This document shows, one piece after another, positions 44,123 through 52,804 of a stretch of 64,000 nucleotides of DNA. Numbering within the stretch: position 1 is the first letter of the stretch; each line of letters opens with the position of its first letter. Source of the DNA: Lactobacillus selangorensis (GTDB lineage: Bacteria > Bacillota > Bacilli > Lactobacillales > Lactobacillaceae); contig NZ_JQAZ01000001.1 of assembly GCF_001437205.1 (NCBI RefSeq), positions 248,001-312,000 of the forward strand, given 5' to 3'. The notes below the pieces were generated by a model that saw only the letters and a program-made list of their open reading frames with translations, did no database searches and had not been told where the DNA came from. The position numbers and the translations under genes were made by a program.

Positions 44123-44799
44123 TGGCAACGATTCTAACGCCGGAACTGATTAAAAAAGGGGAGGCGACTGTCGCCCATAATCCGAATACGGAGGGATTCC
44201 TGCCGGGTAACGGCAGCTTGCATCCGGCTTTTATCCTTGTTGGCGAAGCACCGGGTGAAACAGAATTGACTACTCATATGCCGTTTTCGGGTCGAGCGGG
44301 TGCCGAGCTTGACAAAACGCTGGCAAAGCTGGGGATTACTCGTGACCAAATCTATATTACAAGTACCTTTCGCAGCCGGCCGTATAAACTCGTCACCAAG
44401 GTCCACAAAAAGACTGGTGAAAAATATGAGAAGAAGGATAACCGGCCACCGACCCAGAAAGAAATGCAGTCACAGGCTTTTATCTTCGATTACGAGCTGG
44501 CACATCTGGATAGCGACCTGATTCTCGCTGTCGGAAATACGGCCTTAAAACGGCTCTTAGGACCGAAATACACGGTCGGCAAATTTCATGGCAAACTAAT
44601 CAAACAGCCGATTCTGCAATGGCATCCGCAAAAGAAGGCGTATTTGCCGTCGCAACGGATTTACCGGATTTTTCCGTCCTTTCATCCAGCAGCGGTTTTC
44701 TATAATCGCAAATTACAAACGGCACTTGATGCAGATATGCAGGCTTTCCAACAGTTTGTGACCTTGCCAGGAAAGGAGTCTACTGATGACAAAGCGTAA
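44122..44799 (+). CDS. Uracil-DNA glycosylase superfamily protein without cysteines
   Basis: 225 residues of the UDG superfamily: VGEAPGETELTTHMPFSGRAGAELD (motif 1 region with the family-4 GEAPG) and FPSFHPAAVFYNRKL (motif 2-like HPA). Family 4 enzymes carry a 4Fe-4S cluster bound by four cysteines. This protein contains no cysteine at all, and the usual K-C-R-P-P stretch reads FRSRPYK with about 16 extra residues. It probably keeps the fold; uracil-removal activity is plausible but unproven. It overlaps fhs by one base and lspA by 14. Confidence 0.8.
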   Translation: MATILTPELIKKGEATVAHNPNTEGFLPGNGSLHPAFILVGEAPGETELTTHMPFSGRAGAELDKTLAKLGITRDQIYITSTFRSRPYKLVTKVHKKTGEKYEKKDNRPPTQKEMQSQAFIFDYELAHLDSDLILAVGNTALKRLLGPKYTVGKFHGKLIKQPILQWHPQKKAYLPSQRIYRIFPSFHPAAVFYNRKLQTALDADMQAFQQFVTLPGKESTDDKA

Positions 44800-45247
44800 A
44801 TATGTGGTTTATCCCATTCTGGTCATTTTAATCGTGGCTTTAGATCAATGGGTCAAACACTTTGTGACGGTCCATATCGAACTTAATACGAGCCAGTCTT
44901 TCATTCCTGGACTTCTGTCACTGGCTAACATCCATAACTCAGGGGCGGCCTACAGTATGCTGATGGGCAAAACAGTTTTCTTCTATGTTATTACGACCAT
45001 TGCCCTGATTGTCCTGCTGGTGCTCTTTGTCCGTGCACAGGAAAATTCCTGGCTTTATTTGGGCGGCTTAACGTTGATGTTTGCCGGTGCATTGGGTAAT
45101 TTGATTGATCGGGTCCATTTTAAATACGTGGTTGATATGTTTCAGCTCGATTTCATCAATTTTCCCATTTTCAATGTGGCCGATTCGGCCCTAACAGTAG
45201 GCGTCGTTCTTTTATTTATTTATGTCTTAGTCGACGGAAAGGAGTAA
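44786..45247 (+). CDS. lspA: Lipoprotein signal peptidase (signal peptidase II)
   Basis: 153-residue membrane aspartic protease cleaving prolipoprotein signals. Four hydrophobic helices; catalytic aspartates in GALGNLIDRVHFKYVVDMF and FNVADSALTVGVVL; IHNSGAAYSML motif. It overlaps the UDG-like gene by 14 bases and precedes rluD by six, as in the usual lspA-rluD pair. Confidence 0.96.
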   Translation: MTKRKYVVYPILVILIVALDQWVKHFVTVHIELNTSQSFIPGLLSLANIHNSGAAYSMLMGKTVFFYVITTIALIVLLVLFVRAQENSWLYLGGLTLMFAGALGNLIDRVHFKYVVDMFQLDFINFPIFNVADSALTVGVVLLFIYVLVDGKE

Positions 45248-45253
45248 TATTTC

Positions 45254-46162
45254 ATGGCACAAACACTCGATTTCACTGTGAGCGATCTGACCGGTCGGAT
45301 CGATAAAGTGATTGCAGCAACTTACCCTGAGCATTCACGTTCGCAGGTGCAGCAGTGGCTCAAAGAAAAGCAGGTCACTGTCAATCAAACACCGGTGAAA
45401 GCCAATTACAAGGTCGTGGCCGGCGATCAAGTTCACATTGAAATCCCGGAAACCATGCCGCTGGAACTAATCCCAGAGGATATTCCGCTCGACATTGTTT
45501 ATGAAGATGATGATGTGATCGTTGTCAATAAACCGCAAGGAATGGTCGTTCATCCCGCTCCAGGTCATCCGGATGGGACACTAGTCAATGCATTGCTGTA
45601 TCACAGTCCGCTGTCGACGATTAACGGCAAATTCCGGCCTGGGATTGTACACCGAATTGATAAGGATACGTCAGGACTCTTGATGGTTGCCAAAAACGAT
45701 CATGCCCATGCTTCACTGGCAGCCCAGCTGAAAGTCCATTCGACTAAACGGGAGTACATTGCGCTCGTCCATGGCGTAATCAAAGAAGATCGGGGGACGA
45801 TCGATGCACCGTTAGGACGGGCCCATAATGACCGCAAGAAACAAGCGGTTATCGATGGCGGCCGTCATGCTGTCACTCATTTCAAAGTGCTGGAACGATT
45901 CGAGCACTATACGCTGATTCGCTGCCGGCTAGAAACGGGGCGGACGCATCAGATTCGTGTTCACTTGGCGTATATTCATCATCCCGTTGCCGGTGACCCG
46001 TTGTACGGGCCGAAGAAAACATTGACGCCCAACCATGGCCAATTTTTGCATGCGGCCCTGTTAGGGTTTAAACATCCGGTAACAGGCAAAGACTTATTGT
46101 TTGAAGCTCCGTTGCCACCGCTGTTCCAGGAAACCCTGGATAAATTACGGCGCCATGGTTGA
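45254..46162 (+). CDS. rluD: Ribosomal large-subunit pseudouridine synthase, RluD family
   Basis: 302 residues. N-terminal S4 RNA-binding domain (RIDKVIAATYPEHSRSQVQQWL), catalytic domain with GIVHRIDKDTSGLLMVAKN (catalytic Asp) and LETGRTHQIRVH. It modifies uridines in 23S rRNA; sites cannot be assigned (RluD or YlyB type). lspA-rluD-pyrR order as in Bacillus. The pyrimidine promoter overlaps its stop codon. Confidence 0.93.
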   Translation: MAQTLDFTVSDLTGRIDKVIAATYPEHSRSQVQQWLKEKQVTVNQTPVKANYKVVAGDQVHIEIPETMPLELIPEDIPLDIVYEDDDVIVVNKPQGMVVHPAPGHPDGTLVNALLYHSPLSTINGKFRPGIVHRIDKDTSGLLMVAKNDHAHASLAAQLKVHSTKREYIALVHGVIKEDRGTIDAPLGRAHNDRKKQAVIDGGRHAVTHFKVLERFEHYTLIRCRLETGRTHQIRVHLAYIHHPVAGDPLYGPKKTLTPNHGQFLHAALLGFKHPVTGKDLLFEAPLPPLFQETLDKLRRHG

Positions 46163-46187
46163 CAAGCAACTACTGAACCTTTATAGT
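46159..46187 (+). promoter_or_regulatory. Strong promoter of the pyrR-uraA-carAB operon
   Basis: Perfect TTGACA (46159-46164), 17 bases, TATAGT (46182-46187), overlapping the rluD stop. Transcription would start near 46194, placing the whole attenuator in the leader. Confidence 0.85.
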
Positions 46188-46216
46188 TATTTGTAATTAA
46201 AGAGAAACCTTTAAAA

Positions 46217-46856
<640 letters not shown>

Positions 46857-46868
46857 GAACCATTTAAT

Positions 46869-46964
46869 TGTCTCCAGAGAGAGCAAAAGGGTTTTAGAAG
46901 ACAGCTGCGTCGATGCCGTCCGTTTTATCTAACACCCTTGTGCCGCACGAGAGGGTGTTTTTTT
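46869..46964 (+). promoter_or_regulatory. PyrR-dependent attenuator before uraA
   Basis: The PyrR site TGTCTCCAGAGAGAGCAAAAGG (46869-46890) carries the consensus CCAGAGAG. AAGGGTTTTAG can pair with CTAACACCCTT (one mismatch) as antiterminator. The terminator is AACACCCT...AGGGTGTT with a T run (46931-46964). Confidence 0.88.
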
Positions 46965-46998
46965 ACTGGAGAAATCTCAGAAAACGGAGGAGAAAAGA

Positions 46999-48330
46999 AT
47001 GCCAGCGTCAAATAATAATAAAGAATTTCATGATGACGATGCGGTCTACGATATTCATGACCGCCCGCCGTTCTTCCAATGGGTCGGTTTGTCGATTCAG
47101 CATTTATTTGCCATGTTTGGGTCAACCGTCCTCGTGCCAATCTTAGTCGGACTTAATCCCGGGATTGCCCTATTCAGTTCCGGTGTTGGGACTTTGATTC
47201 ATATTCTGATTACACATGGAAAGATTCCAGCTTATATGGGTTCTAGTTTTGCCTTTATCGTTCCGATGGTAGCGATGATGAAGACGGTCGGTTATCCTGG
47301 GATTGCCGAAGGGACGATTGCCGTTGGGGTCGTTTACCTAATCGTTGCTTTACTGGTAGCGATTGTCGGTTCGGATTGGATTGATAAAGCACTGCCGCCA
47401 ATTGTCGTTGGACCGATTATTATGGTGATTGGGTTATCCTTAGCTGGAACGGCTGCGAAAGATGCGATGATGCGGACAACAGCTTCCGGTGCGAGTGTCT
47501 ATGACCTCAAGTACTTCGGGGTGGCGATGTTTACTTTGCTGCTGACGATTGCCTTCAACATGTATCTGAAGGGCTTCTTAAGTTTGATTCCCATCTTGTT
47601 AGGCATCATCGGCGGTTACGTTTTAGCAGCTCTGGTCGGGATTGTTAATTTCAAACCAGTTATGGAAGCAGCCTGGTTCTCACTTCCTAATTTTCAATTT
47701 CCATTTATTACATACCAGCCGAAAATTTATTGGGACGCAATCTTGAGTATGGCACCAATTGCGTTTGTCACAATGACGGAACACATGGGGCACATTATGG
47801 TGCTCAACAGCCTGACTAAACGGGACTTCTTCAAAGATCCTGGCTTGAATAAGACCCTGACTGGCGATGGGATGGCTTCAATTGCCGCCGCTTTAGTTGG
47901 TGGGCCGCCTGTGACTAGTTATGGTGAAAATATCGGGGTCATGGCGATGACCAAAGTACACAGTGTGTATGTATTAGCTGGGGCCGGCTTCTTTGCCATC
48001 ATCTTTGCCTTTGTCGGGAAACTAAGTGCCCTCATCGAAAGTATTCCAACGCCTGTGATCGGCGGAATCAGTTTCCTTCTCTTTGGGGTTATTGCTGCCA
48101 ACGGGATGCGGGTCATGATTGAAGCACAAATCGACTTAGACCAGAAGCGCAACTTAATGATTGCTTCAACGGTATTAGTCATCGGCATCGGGAATGCTTA
48201 CCTGCAATTAGGTACTTATCAATTCTCCGGCTTAGCGGTCGCAACTATCTTGGGCATTGTCATGAATCTGGTCTTGCCGCAGGAGGCCCGCAGCGAAGAT
48301 GCTGCTGAGAGCGATGATGAAACCGAATAG
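46999..48330 (+). CDS. uraA: Uracil permease (UraA/PyrP, NCS2 family)
   Basis: 443-residue membrane transporter for uracil uptake with about 12-14 helices. N-terminal FFQWVGLSIQHLFAMFGSTVLVP, conserved family segments AFVTMTEHMGHIMVLN and GGPPVTSYGENIGVMAMTKVHS. CGGAGGAG site. Regulated by PyrR via the leader before it. With a defective or absent de novo pathway, uptake would be the main pyrimidine source. Confidence 0.96.
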   Translation: MPASNNNKEFHDDDAVYDIHDRPPFFQWVGLSIQHLFAMFGSTVLVPILVGLNPGIALFSSGVGTLIHILITHGKIPAYMGSSFAFIVPMVAMMKTVGYPGIAEGTIAVGVVYLIVALLVAIVGSDWIDKALPPIVVGPIIMVIGLSLAGTAAKDAMMRTTASGASVYDLKYFGVAMFTLLLTIAFNMYLKGFLSLIPILLGIIGGYVLAALVGIVNFKPVMEAAWFSLPNFQFPFITYQPKIYWDAILSMAPIAFVTMTEHMGHIMVLNSLTKRDFFKDPGLNKTLTGDGMASIAAALVGGPPVTSYGENIGVMAMTKVHSVYVLAGAGFFAIIFAFVGKLSALIESIPTPVIGGISFLLFGVIAANGMRVMIEAQIDLDQKRNLMIASTVLVIGIGNAYLQLGTYQFSGLAVATILGIVMNLVLPQEARSEDAAESDDETE

Positions 48331-48335
48331 GGCAA

Positions 48336-48470
48336 CTTGCCTGTTGGCGCTGAGAATGGCACAATAGAGTCAGAGTCGGCGCATAGCGAGTCATTTGCTG
48401 ATACGCTCAGATGAGCCATTCGAACATTTTAATTTAAACATCAGACCTCGCTTTCGGGCGAGGTTCTTTA
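48336..48470 (+). promoter_or_regulatory. Putative third pyr attenuator before carA
   Basis: CCTGTTGGCGCTGAGAATGG (48340-48359) resembles the PyrR-site pattern. GAATGGC (48354-48360) can pair with GCCATTC (48415-48421). The hairpin ACCTCGC / GCGAGGT (48445-48464) with TTCTTTATT is a weak terminator. Less convincing than the two leaders upstream. Confidence 0.5.
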
Positions 48471-48485
48471 TTGAGGAGAATCACT

Positions 48486-49574
48486 ATGAAACGCTATTTA
48501 ATCTTAGAAGATGGGAGTGTCTTTCCGGGCCGCAGTTTCGGTGCACCATTAACGACGACCGGTGAAATCGTCTTTACGACCGGCATGACGGGGTATCAAG
48601 AGACGATTACGGACCCATCGCATAATGGGCAGATCATTGCCTTTACAAATCCGCAAATTGGCAACGTCGGCATCAATCGGGCCGATTATGAGTCGATTAA
48701 ACCAACTTGCAAAGGTGTCGTTGTGCGCTCGCTCGACTACCATCCGCATCATCATGAGACGACGATGAGCTTGGATGCTTTCCTGAAACAGGAGGGTATC
48801 CCTGGTATCGAAGGCGTCGATACACGGGCACTGACACGTCGAATCCGGACGGAAGGGGCAATGAAAGCGAGTTTGGTCGATGCCGCTGATGAACATGCGT
48901 TTGACCAATTAAAAGCGCTGGTCATGCCAAAGGATCAAGTTCAGCAGGTTGCTACGACGAAGCCATATCCGAGCCCAGCTGACGGGCATCGCGTCGTGGT
49001 GATTGATCTTGGTTTGAAACACGGGCTGCTAAAAATGCTGGCCCATTATAACTGCAATGTGACCGTGTTGCCATATAAAACAGATGCTAAGAAGATTTTT
49101 GCTTTGGCTCCCGATGGTGTTTTACTGTCGAACGGGCCAGGCAATCCGCATGATATTCATGGGGTCGCCGAAATGATTCAAGCCGTCGAAGGCAAAATCC
49201 CAGTCTTTGCGATTGGACTGGGGCACGAGTTATTTGCGATGGCGAATGGCGCTGCAACTTACAAAATGAAGTTCGGTCACCATGGCTTCAACCATCCCGT
49301 TCGGGAAATTGCCACTGGCCGGATCGATTTTACGGCCCAGAATCACGGTTATGCAGTGGACCCAGCTTCAATTAACAATGATCAATTACTGGTCACTCAT
49401 ATTGAGACGAATGACAAAACAATCGAAGGATTGCGGCACCGGCTGTATCCGGCTTTTTCGGTGCAGTTTGATCCGGAAGGGACACCCGGTCCGCATGATG
49501 CGATCCATTTATTTGATGAATTTATGGAAATGATCGATGCATTTAATCTTCAGAAGCAGAGGAGGCAAGTCTGA
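48486..49574 (+). CDS. carA: Carbamoyl-phosphate synthase small chain, glutaminase residues lost
   Basis: 362-residue homologue of the glutamine amidotransferase subunit. The N-terminal domain (YLILEDGSVFPGRSFG, TGYQETITDPSHNGQI) and the class-I amidotransferase domain (LLSNGPGNPHDI) are intact. At the nucleophile elbow, where the family reads GICLGHQL, this protein reads AIGLGHEL: Gly244 replaces the Cys. Where the family has QYHPEASPGPHD it reads QFDPEGTPGPHD: Asp329 replaces the catalytic His. Only the Glu (331) of the triad remains. It therefore cannot hydrolyse glutamine by the known mechanism. ATG 48486 follows GAGGAG; it overlaps carB by one base. No frameshift or stop is present. Confidence 0.9.
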   Translation: MKRYLILEDGSVFPGRSFGAPLTTTGEIVFTTGMTGYQETITDPSHNGQIIAFTNPQIGNVGINRADYESIKPTCKGVVVRSLDYHPHHHETTMSLDAFLKQEGIPGIEGVDTRALTRRIRTEGAMKASLVDAADEHAFDQLKALVMPKDQVQQVATTKPYPSPADGHRVVVIDLGLKHGLLKMLAHYNCNVTVLPYKTDAKKIFALAPDGVLLSNGPGNPHDIHGVAEMIQAVEGKIPVFAIGLGHELFAMANGAATYKMKFGHHGFNHPVREIATGRIDFTAQNHGYAVDPASINNDQLLVTHIETNDKTIEGLRHRLYPAFSVQFDPEGTPGPHDAIHLFDEFMEMIDAFNLQKQRRQV

Positions 49575-52500
49575 TGGCAAAACGACATGATTTGCATAAA
49601 ATTTTAATTTTAGGGTCCGGTCCGATTACAATTGGACAGGCGGCCGAATTTGATTATGCAGCCACTCAGGCTTGCCAGGCCCTCCATGAGGAAGGTTATG
49701 AGACGGTGCTGGTCAATTCTGATCCGGACACGATTATGACCGACCCCGGTGTTGCCGATCGGACTTATGTCGAACCGCTGACGTTTGAGTTCATCGCTCA
49801 GATTCTGCGAAAGGAACTGCCAGATGCGATTTTACCAACGATGGGTGGTCAAAATGGGTTAAACCTGACAATGGAATTAGCTAACTCAGGGATTCTTGAA
49901 GAACTGCAGATCGAATTGTTAGGGACCAATCTCGCTGCAATGTCGCAGACGGAGGATCACGAGCTGTTTAAAAATTTGATGCATAAACTGCAACAGCCCC
50001 TCCCAGCGTCACGGAGTCTGCATAATCTAAAGGAAGCTTTTCAGTTTGCTCAGCAGATCGGCTACCCAGTAATCATCCGGCCGGCTGCCACGACTGGCGG
50101 TCTCGGCGGCGGTATTGCCCATAATAAGAAGGAACTCCAGCCGTTGGTGCGCAGTGCGCTGAAACAATCGCCCATTAAACAGGTTTTACTTGAAGATAGT
50201 ATTGCCGGTCAAAAGGAAATTGAATTTGAAGTGATGCGGGATCATCTTGATAATGCGTTAGTGGTCTGCGAGATGGAAAACTTCGATCCGGTCGGGATTC
50301 ATGCTGGTGATTCGATTGTATTTGCTCCGACTCAGACTTTATCAGATCGTGAAACACAACGTTTGCGGGATGCTTCGTTGCAGATTGTCAGAGCCTTAAA
50401 AATCGAAGGGGATTGCAGTATTCATTTTGCGATTGATCCTAAGACGGGCAACTATGAAATCTTAGCGGTTAATCCACGTGTCAGCCGGTCGTCCGCCTTG
50501 GCTTCCAAAGCAACGGGGTATCCAGTCGCAACAGTCGCCACTAAGGCGGCTATTGGCATGGCCCTTGATGAAATTCCGATGCCGTTAACGGACAAAACTT
50601 CAGCGGCGTTTGAGCCGAGTTTAGATTATGTTGCCTGCAAGCTGCCTCGTTGGCCGTTTGATCAATTTGCCCGGGCCAATCGGCATCTGGGACCGCAGAT
50701 GAAAGCCATTGGGGAAGTGATGGCAGTTGGACGTGATGTTGAAGAAGCCTTATTAAAGGCGATTCGTTCGCTCGAACTGGGACCGGATATTTTTCATCCG
50801 GATCGAATCGAAAAGGCGAGTGACGGCCAAATTATTGAACAATTGATTCATCCGCAAGACGACCGCCTATTTTATCTTTTTGAGGCGCTGCGGCGTGGGT
50901 ATCAGCCGGATGAGCTGTCTGAATTAACAAAAATCGATTTCTTTTTCTTAGATAAAATGGCCCATCTCGTTGCCATTGAACAAGATTTGAAAGCTCATCC
51001 AGATGATCATGATACGTTGTGGGAAGCTAAACGCAATGGGTTCAGTGATCGTGCCATTGCGTACTGGTGGCATGAACAGCCGGATGCTGTGCGGCAATTC
51101 CGGATTAGTGAACAAATTAAGCCGGTCTATAAAGGCATTGATCTGTCAGCTGGTGAATTCCCGCCGGAAACACCGTATTATTACAGTACGTATGAAATGG
51201 AGAACGAGTCACAGCCAAGTGATTTACCGGCCGTCATCGTTTTAGGTTCTGGACCGACTCGAATCGGGCAGGGAATCGGATTTGATTACACAACGGTGCA
51301 TTGCTTGCGGGCTATTCAAAAGGCTGGTTATGCGGCAATCGTCATCAATAACAATCCCGAAATGGTGTCGACTGATTTTGCCGTTGTCAATAAGCTTTAC
51401 TTTGAGCCGTTAACAGTCGAAGACGTTTTAAATGTTGTCGAACTTGAACAGCCGGCTGGCGTGATCGTTCAATTTGGCGGCCAGACGGCACAGCAATTAG
51501 CAGCTCCCTTAGCCAAGCATGGTGTCAAAATTCTAGGCACACCTGTTACAGCTCAGAAAATGATCCGAAATCGGGATGCCTTCAGTAAAATCATCCGGCA
51601 ATTGCAGCTCCTGCAGCCGGATGAACAGATTGCAACAAGTGTCGAAGCCGCTGAGGCAGTGGCTGATAAAATGCAATATCCCGTTTTAGTGCGGCGCCCG
51701 GATGATCGGCTCGGTGATCAGGCGTTGATGATTGCCTACCAAAAAGAAGAATTGCATGGTTATTTAAGCGATCACTACCAAGTAGCGGCTGATAAGCCCG
51801 TTTTGATCACCCAATATGTGACTGGCAAAGAATATGAGATGGATGCAATCAGCGATAGTCAGAATGTCATGGTCCCAGGGATTCTCGAACATATCGAAAA
51901 AGCAGGTGTCCATTCCGGCGATTCGATGGCCGTTTATCCACCGCAGGGACTGAGTACGGACATGCAGGAACAGCTGACGAAGGATACCCAGAAACTGGCC
52001 GTTGCCCTGCATTGCCAAGGAATGCTGAACGTTAAATGGATTGTCCATGACCAGCAGGCCGCTGTGATTGCAGTCAATCTTAATGCAAGTCGGACTGTCC
52101 CATTCCTCAGCAAAGTGACTCATTTGCCATTAACGCAGATCGCCACCCAAGTCATTTTGGGAGCCTCCTTACTCGAATTAACGAAGGTCGAGGATGTGAA
52201 GCCGCATTCTGTTGGGGTGCACGTCAAGGCGCCGGTCTTCTCGTTCACTAAATTAGCCAAAGTCGACAGCATGCTGGGACCGGAGATGAAATCGACGGGT
52301 GAGGTCATGGGCAGCGATCTCGAATTAGATAAGGCACTCTATAAGGCCTTTGAAGCCGCACATCTGCATTTGCCCCGGTTTGGCAATATTCTCTTTACGG
52401 TCGCCGATCCAGACAAGAAACGGGCGCGTTCGTTAGCGGACCGTTTCCATGAAATCGGGTATCAAATCTATGCAACAGCTGGAACGGCGCAGTACTTTCA

Positions 52501-52753
52501 GAAACACGGCGTGCCAGTGCACATTGTCCGGAAGACACATGAAGCGACACCGAACATCCTGACTGCTATCCGTGATGGACAGGTCCAAGGTGTCATCAAT
52601 ACGATGCATGAGGATGGGACAACGACTTCAGCTGGATTCCGCATTCGTGAAGCCGCTGTTCAAGCCGGCGTCCCACTCTTGACGTCACTGGAAACAACGG
52701 ATGCCTTGTTACGAGTGATGGAGGAACGTTCTTTTGCCACACGGCCGTTATAA
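49574..52753 (+). CDS. carB: Carbamoyl-phosphate synthase large chain, both ATP-grasp sites degenerate
   Basis: 1059 residues, full length: two ATP-grasp halves (about 1-400 and 550-930), an oligomerisation domain, and a C-terminal allosteric domain (about 930-1059). In the N-half, E. coli numbering Arg129, Gln285 and Glu299 correspond to His129, His284 and Ala298 here; Arg169 and Asn301 are kept. In the C-half Gln829, Glu841 and Arg845 correspond to Lys821, Ala833 and Asn837, and the loop normally RPSYVLGGRAM reads RRPDDRLGDQALM, one residue longer. The Glu residues bind the catalytic Mg/Mn. Both phosphorylation steps should be lost while the fold seems kept. Overlaps carA by one base; pyrB, C, D, E and F are absent. 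Confidence 0.92.
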   Translation: MAKRHDLHKILILGSGPITIGQAAEFDYAATQACQALHEEGYETVLVNSDPDTIMTDPGVADRTYVEPLTFEFIAQILRKELPDAILPTMGGQNGLNLTMELANSGILEELQIELLGTNLAAMSQTEDHELFKNLMHKLQQPLPASRSLHNLKEAFQFAQQIGYPVIIRPAATTGGLGGGIAHNKKELQPLVRSALKQSPIKQVLLEDSIAGQKEIEFEVMRDHLDNALVVCEMENFDPVGIHAGDSIVFAPTQTLSDRETQRLRDASLQIVRALKIEGDCSIHFAIDPKTGNYEILAVNPRVSRSSALASKATGYPVATVATKAAIGMALDEIPMPLTDKTSAAFEPSLDYVACKLPRWPFDQFARANRHLGPQMKAIGEVMAVGRDVEEALLKAIRSLELGPDIFHPDRIEKASDGQIIEQLIHPQDDRLFYLFEALRRGYQPDELSELTKIDFFFLDKMAHLVAIEQDLKAHPDDHDTLWEAKRNGFSDRAIAYWWHEQPDAVRQFRISEQIKPVYKGIDLSAGEFPPETPYYYSTYEMENESQPSDLPAVIVLGSGPTRIGQGIGFDYTTVHCLRAIQKAGYAAIVINNNPEMVSTDFAVVNKLYFEPLTVEDVLNVVELEQPAGVIVQFGGQTAQQLAAPLAKHGVKILGTPVTAQKMIRNRDAFSKIIRQLQLLQPDEQIATSVEAAEAVADKMQYPVLVRRPDDRLGDQALMIAYQKEELHGYLSDHYQVAADKPVLITQYVTGKEYEMDAISDSQNVMVPGILEHIEKAGVHSGDSMAVYPPQGLSTDMQEQLTKDTQKLAVALHCQGMLNVKWIVHDQQAAVIAVNLNASRTVPFLSKVTHLPLTQIATQVILGASLLELTKVEDVKPHSVGVHVKAPVFSFTKLAKVDSMLGPEMKSTGEVMGSDLELDKALYKAFEAAHLHLPRFGNILFTVADPDKKRARSLADRFHEIGYQIYATAGTAQYFQKHGVPVHIVRKTHEATPNILTAIRDGQVQGVINTMHEDGTTTSAGFRIREAAVQAGVPLLTSLETTDALLRVMEERSFATRPL

Positions 52754-52763
52754 GCCGTTATAA
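52744..52763 (+). repeat. 10-bp tandem duplication at the carB stop
   Basis: GCCGTTATAA occurs at 52744-52753 (containing the carB stop TAA) and again at 52754-52763. It does not alter the protein. Confidence 0.9.
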
Positions 52764-52771
52764 AATGACAT

Positions 52772-52802
52772 AAAAAGCCAGAACAATTTGTTCTGGCTTT
52801 TT
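52772..52802. terminator. Bidirectional terminator
   Basis: A perfect 14-bp stem (52772-52785 with 52789-52802) around ATT, between convergent carB and rqcH. Confidence 0.94.
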
Positions 52803-52804
52803 GA

